A stretch of DNA of 64,000 nucleotides, from assembly GCA_038030265.1 (NCBI GenBank), contig CM075940.1, positions 7,316,001 through 7,380,000 on the forward strand. The letters are read 5' to 3'. The notes under the pieces were generated by a model. The model had not been told where the DNA came from and ran no database searches. It saw only the letters and a list, made by a program, of their open reading frames with translations. Positions 26,500-37,883 of the stretch are shown here, piece after piece. Within the stretch, counting starts at the first letter, position 1. The number at the start of each line of letters is the position of its first letter. Source of the DNA: Corythucha ciliata (lineage: Eukaryota > Arthropoda > Insecta > Hemiptera > Tingidae). Both the position numbers and the translations under genes were made by a program.

Positions 26500-29400
26500 A
26501 TGGCTAATCAAGAGATAAATCGCGATGAAACTCTGGCGAATTTTCAGGTAAATTGCATCATCAGTGTAAACCTTTTCTGAGTAATAGTGAATTCCAATAC
26601 AATTATTTCCTTTGTCTACTATACACCACAGGTTGCTTTTAAAACAAAGGATCCCAAATAAATCCTTGCCTATTTTTTTAGTGCTACTTTGTTCAAAGCA
26701 GCATTGGTAGCCGTATAAATTGACAACCTCTGAGTGGTAATATTTTAGCAATTCTAATTTTGGACTCGAATGACGATAACTCGAGTGTGAAAACTTGGCG
26801 ATTGGCAGATGTTTATTACTTGTTGATTTCGCTATTTGTTGGCCTTTTGTTTTAAGATAATTTTGATCAGATGTTATCAACACAATCTAATTTCTGAATT
26901 ACGTCCAATTCGTATTGTGCCTGCGTGGGTGTATCTCTTTCTCTCTCCCTCTTATAACAGAAATTTTGAAAGAACAAAAATTAAATGAAAAACTTGAAGA
27001 AGCATTGCCTTGCTTTGAAGAGAAGCTCGAAACTCGATTTCAGCAAGCGGTCATTTAAAAATAGATTAAAAGGCTATAGTGCTAGAGAATGCTGTGTATT
27101 CCATATAGGGTGGCCGAGGGGCGTCCTTTACCATTTTTTAAAATCTATTGTTCAGTATGCTGAGGCGTAATTTGATGTTCAGATCGGAGGCAATCTAATT
27201 TGATTTTTTTTCCTCTTTAAACACATGGAAATGGGAGTGCGGTTTGTACTACGAGGCTCCACAAAAGTGATACATATTATCCTAGTTTAGTGAGATCTGC
27301 TTCCCGAAACAAATTTTCGGCTTTCCTAACGGCCCATACAGCGGTGGATTTGACGCCCCTATATGGCTATATGGGTCCCAGGTGGGATTCCCTGGGCCGT
27401 TTTTAGGGTAGGCGACCGTCTAGTGGCCCCAGCCCAAAGTTATATAGCAAAAAAGTTTTCTATATAACTTTGCCCCAACCCAAGGGGGGGCTCTCGGGTT
27501 GAAATTAAATTCATCACTACAAAAAATCAAGAAATTTTATATTTGAATGAAAACGGGAGGAGGGGGGCTCCCTATTGACTACCGGGCCCCGGCTAGGATT
27601 TTTTTTTTTTTTTTTTCATGTTCCCGACGTGTTCGTGAGAAAAATCAAGTCCGAACTGACACACACACAACGTCAGAAAGGTTGTAACATTTTGTTTTTA
27701 GTAGTTGTCTGTCTGTCGCTTTATTACGATAAATTACTTGAAAATTTAGATTGCTATTTGTAGATGTGAGAAACGGAAATTTTTCTGGGGGCCGCTTCCT
27801 TATATTTTATTGGACCATGGCCGTAGCCAAGGGGGCAAGGATGGGCAGCTGCCGACCCTTGTTCAAAACTGCCTATTTCATTATTTTTTTTTTTAAAAAG
27901 TAAAAATATCAATATCTTTAAAAATCCAATCGATAACTCTATTTTTGGTGATTATAGGTCTGTTCGCGAAGCTACACTAAAATAGCGTTTTCCATTAGCA
28001 CAAAAAGTAGAGCTGGGGCTGCTCCAGGTCTGATCTGATAAGAGTTTGAAGGTTCCATTTGTCAATTGATCCTCAGCAGAGCGACTTTTTATTCGTTTCA
28101 TTTATCCCTACGTTCCTCCATGGATCAGAGCTATAGCAACTTCAACTGCTCCGTCAAAATCGACGGAGAGGTAAACCTCTCTTGGAAGGTTCATTGTGAG
28201 CATCGTTTTGAGTTCGTATTTTGTTTTTCGTCGCGGATGAAGTCAACGATTTGTTGAACGAAAGCGGTTTAACAATCATTCAAGTTCTGTTATTCGTAGG
28301 TACCATTATCGTCGATTACTCAACAGATCCAGAGAAGTGGTCAGATGAAGCCACTAGGCTCATTTTGAAATGTATGGATAACTCTAGTCTAGAGTCAAGC
28401 TCGTCCGGCGAAAAATATGAAAATAAGAAGACTACGTGGGCTATTATTGCAGCATCAATCAATAAGGAGAAGACAGAATAACAAAAACCTAGTACCAGTG
28501 TTCCAATCGTTACAAAACGGTTCATCCGGATTCTCTACATTAATGAAGTTATTCCCTTTATGTATTACATATTTCCCCCAAAGCCCATTCCTTCATTTTT
28601 CCTGCCGCCACAAAGCGTGTTTGCTGGCCGAGAATCTCTAAATTCGCAACTTGCAGTGGCGGATGTAGGATTTCATCTTGGGAGGGGTTCCACCAAAAAT
28701 CTGATAAACTCTTTCTTCTTTTGAAACAATGTTCTAGCCATTAGCATAGGGAGAATTAGTAAGTTCCGGGCCATATTTTTAAAGTGATCATGATGTCCGC
28801 GATTGCGCCCGCGCGCGATTGCCACGATTGTGCTCTGGCGAACAACTGCAAAATGGTGACATTTTTTGAGGCAAATATCAGCGAAGTTGAGAGCTTCCTG
28901 TCAGAAACTCACGATACTGCACCGTTTCACGATGCCGCGAATTTTAAAGTTTCGGGGATTTTTTTTAGTTGAGTGAACGCGGAACCTAGACAATAATGTC
29001 AACGCCACGACAGCGCCCTGACAAATAGCCGCAAAGTCACAGCATTTTTAGGAGAAATTGGAAGTTTCCTAGGTTTTTTAGCAACTGGTTTTCCTGGCTT
29101 AAATTAGGCAATTCCCACGGCTTAATTCAACAGAATCGCAAAAGTTTGAAGTCATTTGGTCTGACCGGCCCCGACAGCGTCCATGGCCTCACGAATAGCC
29201 GATAGCACGAATAGCAAGATTACAAGCGCCAAGCATTGTGTTTGAAATTTCTGGTCCTAAATCCATGATGAATACCCAAAAGATTGGAAGTTCCATGGCC
29301 TAATATCCACGGCAATGCGACTTTCCTGTCTTAATTCCCTCGAAAATGAAAGTTTAGGGCCTTAATTATATTAATTTTAGCAAAATTGCAAGTTTTGAGG

Positions 29401-32400
29401 CCTTTTACCTGGCAGCGAAACTCTGGGTAACAGGCCTTAGAGCAAAGCCTGAGAAATTCCCACAAAATAGTAAGTTTCGTGACGGGATATCCACGCGATG
29501 GCCGATGGACATTTATGGGTTTTAATTTCGGTGAATTTACCAGTTTAGAGTCTTTATAATACAAGCAAATTAATGCGTTTCCTCTATTCTAGCTGCGAAT
29601 TAGCGGAGTGTGTCAAATTGCTCCGTAAACTAGCGTTCGTGTCCATTTTAGAAGCGAATGAGCGATTTGTCTCAATTTTAGCCTGGAATTAGCGCGCGAT
29701 CTTTCTCAGTTTTAGCCATGAATTAGTGGGTCTTATCAAATGTATCTGACAAATAAGCGTTTCCCCCTCAATTTCAGCAGCGTGTTTCCGACTTTTCTCC
29801 ATTTTAGCCTAGGATTAGCATTCTTCTTCACGTCTCAGTCATGTGGATTAGCGATTTTTCGTCTCTATTGCCGCAAATTGGCGCTATTTCTCACTTTTAC
29901 CCGCAAGATATTCCCTAGTTTCAGTTGCGAATTATTTATTAATTGTATCCGCGAGTTAGAGCTCTCAGCCCCGAATTAGTGGGCCTCCTAAACCGCGAAT
30001 TTTCGTTTTTCTCCATTTTATAGCTGCGAATGAGAGTTTCTTGTCAACTTATGCCGCGAAATAACGCACTTCTACAATTATAGCAGCGAATAAGCTCTTT
30101 TCCTCAATTTTGATGGGGAATAAGCGGTTTGTCTCTGTTTTTTTAGCTGTGAGTGATGGTGTTTCCGTGGCGTAGCGTTTTCTTCAATTTTGGCAGCGCT
30201 TTTTTTTACTATTTTTGTCGCGACTTAACGCCGGAGGTTCAGACTGCGACGACGGTTATGAGATAGTGACGGCTCGATGTTCGCCGGGGTAAGGGCTCGT
30301 AGGTCGAAGAAGGCGACGGTTATGGTCGTATCGGATGAACACAGGAGCCGGGAAGCCACACGAAGAACGGGTCACCGTTTTACAATTTCGGCAGATTTTC
30401 AGACGGGCGAGCTTAGGCCGAGCAGAAGGGAGAGAAGAAGGGACGACAGACGAGGGAGGAGTCTGAAGCGGCTGAGGAGAAGAAACGTGCGACGAAGCAA
30501 GTAGAGGGGCAACTTTCAATTGTTGGGCTGAGCCACAACTATTTACTGGTTCCCGGGAAGGAGAAGTTGAACGAGAGGCCGAACAAACTTCGGGGGTAGG
30601 AACCTCTGGTTTAGGGGTTCGCAGAGAGGTGTCGCACGACGCTCGGGGAAGAGCGCTTGGAACGTACGAGCCGAAGAAGCGCTATAGCGCTTGGACTTGC
30701 ATGATCGATTCGTGGTGAGACCGAAAAAAGAAAATTACCGGAAGAGTTTGGCTGAGCCAAAATACTCTATGGGAAAAGGTGGTCGAAAAGACAGGAAGAG
30801 AAACAGTCGACTCCTGGAGAAGGAGTGTAAAGAGAACGACGCTTTAGGAAAGGAAAACGTACGAGCCAAGACGGACTGTCTTAGGCAGGCGAAACAAACG
30901 CTCTTCCGGAGGCTGGCTAGGCCAGTACCCCTTATCGAGACGTTGACAGGAGGATACCTGAACGCTGGGCCGAACAGGTTTCAATGGAAGTGGAGACCTT
31001 GTTCCCTTGTTGGCTGAGCCAATCCGAAGGGGGAGGTATACCGTTCTTCACCAACACGGCTTTGAGAACAGTCAGTGATATAAAGCTCGTAGACTCGACT
31101 ATATTTCATTAGGAGCGAGCAAAGTCTTCCTGTGGAGAGGAAGAAATAATTTTTTTTTTTTTTTTCCGTGATATTTTATTGCAACTGAACAAATTAAGCA
31201 AAATCATAGTTCATCTAGCAATATCAAATCTCATAACTTAGTTCACTATTAGGATAGTCATTCAACAAGTCACATCCTTTGTTTGTATTATAATTAATTT
31301 AGTGCACCACTAGGTTCACACGCACTACAAACGTCAACACAACACTACGAGGTCCGATGGTTTATTTCTCTTGAGTCTCCGGAGTTCGTTCTTATTATTC
31401 AGGACATTCGACATCTCTGGGTTTTTATGTTTGAGGAGGCGTCTTTGATGCTTCCGAGCGAATTTGGCAATGGTTTCGCCAACAGTTTCCATTTTCAGGT
31501 CGCGATGAATGTCATCGTTCCGCATGTACCATGGCGCGTTCACAATGCTGCGCAGCACCTTGTTTTGATAGGTTTGGATTATTTTAGCATTTGTTTTCTT
31601 AGTACAGCCCCAAAGCTGTATTCCATACGTCCAAATAGGCCGCAGAATTTGTTTATATATGAGAATTTTGTTGTGTAGAGTTAATTGGGACTTCCTTCCC
31701 ATTAGCCAATACATACTCCTGAACTTGATGTTGAGCTCCTCTTTCTTCTTTTGTAGGTGCTTCTTCCAATTCAGCTTGGAGTCAAGTGTCATACCTAAAT
31801 ATTTTACTGACTCAACATACGGAACCTTACTCGAATTAATATTGACGTCCAGGGTGGCAATTTTGCGATTGGTGAAATTCACATGAGCTGATTTGTTTTC
31901 ATTTAGCTTCACTCTCCATGTTTTAGTCCACTTGACAACCTTGTCAACAGTTGTTTGCAGTTTTCTTGTAGCTTGCCCAACGTTTTCTCCAACAGCCAAG
32001 ATGGCTGTATCATCGGCGAATGTGGCAATAGTGACATCGTCACTTGAAGGTAGATCCCTTGTGTACAATAAGTAGAGGACTGGTCCGAGAACGCTGCCTT
32101 GAGGTACTCCCGCTGATATGGCCTTTAGGTCCGAGTATTTGTCGTCTTGCTTCACCCGAAAACTAATCCCTAATCACCAATTTGGCTTCCGGCATCACCA
32201 CTCAACGATCGACCAAGTACATCGAATAACAAATGTGATCGAAAAAGCGTTAGAAAACAAACAGATTGCATCTAGCGTGTTTCTGGATGTTGCTCAAGCC
32301 TTTGATAAGGTGTGGCACGAAGGGCTTGAATACAAGCTACACAGGGACCTCCCTAGACAATATTATCTGCTGCTAAAGTCGTACCTGGCCAATAGAAATA

Positions 32401-35400
32401 AATAGACAGCCTTTCTGAGAGTACCCCGGCAAGGGTATGAAAGAGGAAGAGTTTTAAAAAAGAGCGAAGCGAAGAAGAGACGAGGACGAGATCGAATAGA
32501 AAGAAAGCCAAGTGACGGTTCAGGGGTCGCCGAATGCTCACGCTCGGTTGGGGGGCCTTCAGCCAAGGTCTTACCCCGCGCCGTTGTACCTCCAACTTCG
32601 GATCACAGACGGAAGACTTCTCCAAGACAAATTATATTCTAAAGATTTCAAAAAGCCAGTCGGTTGAAAGTAGACGGTATAACATCAGATCGCATCGTGA
32701 GCAGAAGACGGAGTGTGTCGAACTTTTGACTGAGAGCCGTATTTATATTTTGGAGGTCCCTTGTGATTGGTTCTTGAAAAGAAAACGAAAGAAATAAAGA
32801 GATCTGTCTGATAAGCTCGCATAGTGAAAAGTTAAAGAGATGTTTTGTCGGGACAGCAAGATTTTTGGAAGTCGAAACAGGAGCTGAGGGGCGAGGAGGG
32901 CCGCGCCCTTCCATCATCTGAAAGAAAGCCGCTAGAGAACGAGAGAAGTCAGTAAGAGAAGTAAGTGAAGGATAAGGATTTGGAAAGAAAGAAAAAAGAT
33001 TTAGGACGTTCATAATTTTGAGTTAGATAATTACCGTCCGGTAACAAGATATAGTTACAAATGTACGCCAAGTCAAAATTGATCAGAGCCGGATAACTTT
33101 CACTAAATTTCGGGGAATTTTAGCGCGTTTTATGGAGCTGCACAGTAGCTACAGATGTTACCCATGCACAGGGTGGCATCGGTCACGCACATAAAATCGG
33201 ACCTGATGGTGAGACGAGGGGACTTAGGGGGAAAACAATTAGTCTGACTGGTCTGGGAATCCTGGCAAAAATGGATGAGTTTGGGTGAAGGAGTGGAAAT
33301 GAGAGTAACAGAATAGGTGAAGTGTTTTACGGATGGTTCGAAAATTGAAACCGAGCAGGTGCTGACATCCACATCTCCGAACTGGGGGTGGCAGAGAGCA
33401 TTACATTAAGGAAATAAGCGACAGTGTTTCAGGTGTAAGTTACGGTCATCGAAGCCTGTAGAACATGGAAAAGGGAAGTTTCAAACCAGCGGGTGACGAA
33501 ATACTTGGACAGCCTCGCCGCCCTAGGGGCCATTACCAGGCTGCAGGTCAAATCGCGGTTGGTGGTGGAACTGTGTGGTAGCGGATGAGCTAGCCAAGCG
33601 TGGCGCCATGACAGAGTATATCGGCCCTCAACCTGCGGTAGAGGTGGCCTGGGTTCATCTATGAAAAGGACTCGTAATAACTTAACAATTTCGTATTACA
33701 ACTTCGTAATAACTTAACAAATACAAGGATCCGCGAGTGGGCGAGGAAGGAGGCTCAGGCGTTTTGGGATGCAGAGGCCCATTGTAGGTAGGCAAAAGAG
33801 GGGATAAAGAAATATGATGGCATAACTACAAAGGGTCTGATGAGACTTGAGGGGGAGCTTAGAAGTTAAGGGTCGATCTGATGAAGCGACGCCCTCAATG
33901 GTTCCTCTGCTCTGAAGCGCTCCTTTTCGACAGTCCGTTTGATCAAAAATAGCCTCATAGTCCTAGAATAGTATATTACGATCGAGGGCGACAGGAAGTG
34001 CCCGAGGTGAAGCCGAGGGCAGTTGTCGCCCGAGATCGTAATGAGGAATACCGCCCGAGTGTTGTACGCAGTTTTTTGTACAGCCGAAGTTCATAATTAA
34101 AGTAATAATAATCATAAAAACCAATCTTTAAAGTCCCGTCCAGAAGCTTTGTGCTTTGCATCTGTGGAGTCTATGCAACCAATCAAATTAATTCATTTGA
34201 AAAATGAAGCATTTTGATAGGTTGCACAAACTCCACAGGCGCATAGCATGTGGATTGTTTAATAAACTGAAGTGAACCCGCACTCTAGCCAGCGAATGAC
34301 GTAGCTGATACAGATAGAACTTTAATCGCCTCTCAGCGTAATTTATAGTGCTTATTTTTGTGTTATTGGTGCTAATGTACAATTTAAAAACAAAATTAGG
34401 AAGAACAATTTCAACAAAAGGCTTAAAAGAAGACGCAGCGAGCTGATATTTTTCTTTAGGCCCGGCGGGCGGAATGAACTTCATGTCGCCCGCTCAAGGC
34501 TCTCCCAGCGGGCGAATTTCGAGTCTTTACGCCCGGCTGTACAAAAAAGTACTTGCATCGACTGCCTCTTGTTGGGTTTCTAAATAGAGCCATGCTCGCG
34601 AAGCACGTTGGTCCACCAGCGATCAACTTGTTAACAATATATCTGAACGCTCATGACTCCAAAAACACTTCACTATCTCTATTGCTTGTTGTATAATCTT
34701 ATGTTTGTTTTGGTTTCTTAAATTTGTGTCTAATTGTTTTATTCATTTTTAATAGAGCTGTACCGGCATCGATGACGTGGAAGAAGCCATCGTGTGGCTC
34801 GAAGAAGCTAATTGGGATCTTCTGGTGGGACCCCCCCCCCCTTTACCAATTACTTTCTGTTTTTATCGGTTGTTCTATCAATTTCTGCAACAGACTGCCA
34901 TAGAGAAAGCGGTTCCTCAAGAGACGCAAAATATTCAGGGAAATTTCTCTGTTCCATCATCGAAACGTCTGCAGAACGGAATTCCAGTGTCTATAAGTAG
35001 TGATTTCTGCGGTTTGCCGTCAACGTCCAATAATACTGAAGAGCCAGCTCGTTTCATTGAAATTTTTGTTCACTATTTAAATAAGACTATAAAATTGAAA
35101 GTTCCGGATCAAATCAATTACGGTGAGAGAATCTTGAAGATTTTCGTTCTTTTAATGTAATGATATTGACTATTTCTTTCGTAGGTGCTTTGAAAATGAT
35201 CATTTACTCTGAGACTGGAGTTCCAACGTGTAGCCAAGTCATTACCGGGTGGGAAATTGAACCCAATTCTGAAAGCACTCCGCTGGCCCGTCTCAATTGC
35301 ACTCACCGAACGAATTTATTTTTAATATCTCGTACCGTCGGCGATAAGCGTTCTTCGACGGAGTACGTAAAAAGAGCGTGTTACGATTTTTGTTCTTGAA

Positions 35401-37386
35401 CTAACTCTCATTCTACCCGCCACCCCTCATCCTCTTCACACAGCTCCTATCATCTTAAAATAAGTGACAAAATTAACAATAAAGAATACAATCTTCGACT
35501 TCCTGGCTGCACAACCGTTGGAGATGTGATGAAGAAAGCCTTCATTCTCACGAGCATCCCCGTCAATTGCCAAGTGTGGCAGGGTTGGCCCGATGGTGCT
35601 AACGACGGGAAAAATATATCTGTCCTCGGTCTTGACCGACCCATACACAATTTGTCAGTTCATAGTTCAAATGAACACCCCAATTCACCTCCTACTACTG
35701 TAAGTATCATGGTTTTAACGCCGTCACCGGTTAAAAATGTGTTTTTTTTTTTATTTGTTTTTTTTTTTTCCTCCTGATTCAGATGTTTATTGACTTGGCT
35801 GGGTCTGACAGCTCCGTGGAAGATTTTGAGGATGCCTCCGAATTTTTAACTGGAGACGATGAAATATTTGTTGAAGACAATAGCGTATCGAGGCGATCAG
35901 AACCGCTGAGTGAGTTATTTTGTGGGGTGTTCGTAAGATTCCAGAGCTCATTCGTCAATTTATTTAGTCCCCGATAATGTCGAGGATGAAACGGCTGGCT
36001 CTGTTCATTTTATCGACGGGTTTACCCGGCGTTACGGCCAAAATATTCCTAATTTCCTACCGGGGTCTTTAGAAGACGCTATTCGAGAAGCTTCGATGCG
36101 AAGAGCAAGAGAGGTATACCACTTTTTTCGTCGGTCTAAACCCTGTTATATTCAACTCATACATGTTTTGAAGCGCCGGATGCTTGCCATCTATCTTCAT
36201 CATGACCGGAGCGTTCTCTCCAACGTTTTTTGCACCGAACTTTTGGGAAATGAAACAGTTCTTCAAACATTTGGAAACTACTTCGTCCTTTGGGGCTGGG
36301 ATTTGACCAATGAGGCTAATAAAAATATGTGAGACCTTCAAAACGCCGTCAAAAAATACGATATTCTCATTTTTCCTTATTTTAGGTGCCTTGCGTCGGT
36401 CATGAAAAATCTCGGCTCCCAAGTGGCCGACACGATTCGAAATATGTCCACAGAAATATTGCCTGCTCTGATGATTCTCACTAAAACTCGCGCCAATACT
36501 GAACTTTTCAATGTTATATTCGGTGAGTTGTCACGAAAGCCCAATTTTAAAACAGAGAAACGATAAAACCGCCCATTTCAGGTAATATCGGACTGAACGA
36601 TTTCCTTGGACTTCTCATACACGCGGTTGACGTTTTTACCGAAATGCAGGCCAATGAAATCAAAGATGAAAACGAGCGAGAAGCTAGGGAACGGATTAAA
36701 ACTGAGCAAGACCACGCGTACCAGCAGTCTCTTCTTATGGATAGGTCTGTACCAGTTGTTTCCCTTTTAACTCTTCAAAGTTCCACTCCTCCATTTTGTA
36801 TTTCCAGAGCAAAAGAAGAAGCGAAAAAGAAACAACAGGAACTCGACTCCGAAGAGCAACAGCGGAAGCTCGATGAAGAAAAAGCTGAGGAACAGCGCAG
36901 ATGTGTAAGTGAACCGTGTGTTTCTCATTTAACGTAAAACAAAAGTTACATCGGTTTTATTCGACTCCCCTAGGCGGAGCGGACGGCCGTCCTCGGGCAA
37001 ATTCCAGAAGAACCGTCGGAAGGTGCTCCGAACGTCATTAAAATCAGATTTAGAGCGCCCACGGGCACTACATTCGAAAGAAGATTCTCTTCGAGTGATA
37101 TTTTACAGGTTTTTATCTCCGTTATTTGTGTTAAACTGTGTATATTTCTGTATTTCATGTTTACAGACGATTTTCAACGTATTGCTTGTCAAGGGGTTCC
37201 GAATCAGCGAGTATAAAGTCATATCGGGCTGGCCCAGACGAGATGTGAGTCGTAGAGACTTTGCAATTTATTAGTGTTTCAATTTCTTGTTATCCTTCGT
37301 TTCAGATATCTTCATGCGACGCATCTGCTTCCTTAAAGCATTTAAATTTCCACCCACAAGAAACGTTAATTCTGGAAGAACGATAA
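26500..37386 (+). CDS. FAF1: FAS-associated factor 1 (UBA-UBL-UAS-UBX protein)
   Basis: Fourteen exons: 26500-26547, 34756-34824, 34894-35122, 35185-35362, 35444-35699, 35783-35909, 35968-36113, 36174-36328, 36386-36522, 36582-36744, 36808-36904, 36974-37108, 37167-37244, 37306-37386. All phases agree, giving 632 residues (human about 650). FAF1 is a ubiquitin-binding adaptor that recruits p97/VCP and promotes degradation and death signalling. Domains in order: UBA (about 5-45, NFQ then CTGIDDVEEAIVWLE), two ubiquitin-like domains (about 92-170 and 177-250), an acidic FEDASEF segment, thioredoxin-like UAS (about 315-470, LAIYLHHD), a charged coiled coil (EREARERIKTEQDHAYQQSL) and a C-terminal UBX (about 557-632). 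The p97-contact GWPRRD lies in the UBX domain. Intron 1 is 8.2 kb; all others are 57-83 bp. Exon 1 was assigned by homology and exact phase fit. Confidence 0.96.
27435..27472. repeat. Short perfect hairpin in FAF1 intron 1
   Basis: 13-base arms CAAAGTTATATAG and CTATATAACTTTG surround a 12-base A/T-rich loop. It sits in a G/C-run-rich segment that looks like a transposon end. Confidence 0.8.
28120..28481 (+). pseudogene. Myb/SANT (trihelix)-like DNA-binding domain fragment
   Basis: The plus-strand frame ending at 28,481 contains WSDEATRLILKCM, a spacer, and KKTTWAIIAASINK, the tryptophan-spaced pattern of the Myb/SANT-like trihelix fold. An upstream segment starting MDQSYSNFNCSV at 28,120 is in another frame and would need a frameshift or short intron to join. 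Such domains occur in host transcription factors and in Harbinger-associated Myb-like proteins. The location inside a repeat-filled intron favours a transposon fragment. Whether it is expressed is unknown. Confidence 0.45.
28980..29560 (+). repeat. Degenerate repeats, family B (second block)
   Basis: Irregular ~30-bp units contain GAAATTGGAAGTTTC, AAAATTGCAAGTTTTGAG and CCTTAATT words. The 29,270-29,400 segment aligns with 44,100-44,220 (GGAAGTTCCATGGCC, TCCACGG, TTAATTCC in the same order). It runs directly into a family A array. Confidence 0.65.
29560..30240 (+). repeat. Family A minisatellite (array 3)
   Basis: About 20 diverged ~30-bp units with GCGAATTAGCG, TTTTCTCAATTTTAGCC and variants. 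Orientation is as in arrays 1, 4, 6 and 7. Confidence 0.8.
30241..31149 (+). other. Purine-rich block, left part (split by a LINE)
   Basis: Strand-biased GA-rich DNA translates to Arg/Lys/Glu-rich frames, which I regard as compositional and not genes. The near-palindrome GGCTGAGCCA recurs at 30,524, 30,752 and 31,011. A perfect 16-bp palindrome AAGCGCTATAGCGCTT lies near 30,677. It probably continues at 32,402-33,020 beyond the LINE insertion, which has similar composition. Confidence 0.5.
31334..32161 (-). pseudogene. Jockey-like reverse transcriptase, C-terminal half
   Basis: The frame opens at the inversion junction with FRVKQDDKYSDL, followed by AGVPQGSVLGPVLYLLYT, the catalytic FADDTAIL, then VKYLGMTLDSKLNWKKHL and a QLWGCTK...IQTYQNKVLRSIVNAPWYMRN thumb region, ending in a stop at 31,334. 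It is uninterrupted but lacks ORF1, the endonuclease and the RT N-terminal part, so it is dead on arrival. Confidence 0.9.
32161..32393 (+). pseudogene. Inverted upstream segment of the same Jockey-like RT
   Basis: Plus-strand translation gives LIPNHQFGFRHHHSTIDQVH, VFLDVAQAFDKVWHEGL and LLKSYLAN, the RT segment that normally directly precedes FRVKQ. Together with the minus-strand half, it covers a nearly continuous RT with only a residue or two lost at the break. Confidence 0.9.
32402..33159 (+). other. Purine-rich block, right part
   Basis: GA-rich sequence similar in composition to 30,241-31,149, to about 33,020, then undistinguished DNA. The LINE and its target duplication lie between the two parts, so they were probably contiguous before the insertion. 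No gene is recognised. Confidence 0.45.
33160..33900 (+). pseudogene. 3' fragment of an LOA-like LINE: RNase H and tail
   Basis: Broken frames give FTDGSKIETEQ and DIHISELGVAESITL (first RNase H aspartate region), VADELAKRGAMTEYIGPQPAVEVAW (RNase H end) and TRIREWARKEAQAFWD then KGLMRLEGELRS, the usual C-terminal tail of LOA-type ORF2. It contains several stops and a local duplication near 33,680-33,720. It covers just the part missing from the 6.5-10.06 kb copy, but proof that they belong to one family needs alignment. Confidence 0.65.
33960..34560. mobile_element. GC-rich element with inverted ends (unclassified MITE)
   Basis: TTTTTTGTACAGCCG (in 34,064-34,086) and CGGCTGTACAAAAAA (34,534-34,548) form an inverted pair around about 450 bp. 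Outside or beside them are CG-rich segments with GCCCGAGG and GGGCGACA words, including a small palindromic stretch at 33,978-34,043. Interior DNA is AT-rich and carries one ~100-bp hairpin element. The exact termini and TSD were not found. Confidence 0.45.
34152..34249. repeat. ~100-bp hairpin element (copy c)
   Basis: Arms TTGCATCTGTGGAGTCTATG and the matching ACTCCACAGGCGCATAGCA with AAAATGAAGCATTTT near the centre. It is homologous to the two copies inside the hAT element near 24.7-24.9 kb, 9.3 kb away. Confidence 0.75.
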
Positions 37387-37660
37387 ATTATTGACACGGA
37401 GCGTTCTTTTATCTAGATTTTGTTCTTTAATTTTATGGGGAAAATCTCCGGCTGTGAAGCGTTGTATGCATTGGGGTCAATTGATTTTTGTTTTTCTGGT
37501 TTAATTGAATGTGTAATTTACCTTGTACAATTTTCATTTTACTGTTTCCTCTATTTAAAATTAAAAGTACATCATTGAATAGAAAGTTGAGTACAATGTC
37601 AGGAAATGAAAATCAAATGATGACAGTTCAGTTTGTAATAAACCTGTTTGATATTTTAAG
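37387..37660 (+). terminator. FAF1 3' untranslated region and poly-A signal
   Basis: After the stop at 37,384-37,386 comes AT-rich DNA with an AATAAA at about 37,637, the first canonical hexamer downstream. Cleavage is likely 10-30 bp further. No other signal between is convincing. Confidence 0.55.
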
Positions 37661-37883
37661 CGTTTATTATGGGCAACTATACTATTGGTAGCGGAAGTTT
37701 TGCCCTGATTCAGAAGCGTTTAGGTAATGTGCAGAAGTTACAGGCTTACAGTGCCGAAAACAATAGCGCCAAAATCACTCTACTGGACCCTTCAAGGTGC
37801 CCTGTGGCTCACTAGTTGATTGCGGCCTGTAAAGAGGGGTGAAAGCGCCCAAATTTACGTTCGAATAAACGAAATTATTTCAT

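Larger units (their letters stand above)
31150..32393 (-). mobile_element. Jockey-like LINE insertion with 5' inversion (twin priming)
   Basis: Minus-strand LINE 3' half (RT C-terminal part, 3' untranslated region, AATAAA at 31,180-31,175 and a poly-A tail at 31,165-31,150), joined head-to-head to the preceding RT segment on the plus strand (32,161-32,393). Exact 8-bp duplications AGAAATAA flank the whole (31,142-31,149 and 32,394-32,401). This is the structure produced by twin priming during target-primed reverse transcription. The open frame of 270 codons suggests a fairly recent insertion. Confidence 0.9.
26548..34755 (+). other. FAF1 intron 1, 8.2 kb, packed with repeats
   Basis: The donor GTAAAT follows CAG at 26,548 and the acceptor TTTTTAATAG ends at 34,755. 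Contents in order: plain DNA with GC-rich transposon-like ends (27,330, 27,820, 28,655), a Myb/SANT-like fragment, families B and A, a purine-rich block, a twin-primed LINE, a LOA-like LINE tail and a GC-rich inverted-repeat element. All other FAF1 introns are under 90 bp. Confidence 0.9.

Noticed and set aside
30277..31017. Arg/Lys/Glu-rich frames
   Set aside because: Explained by strand-biased purine content; no start context, splice sites or domain.
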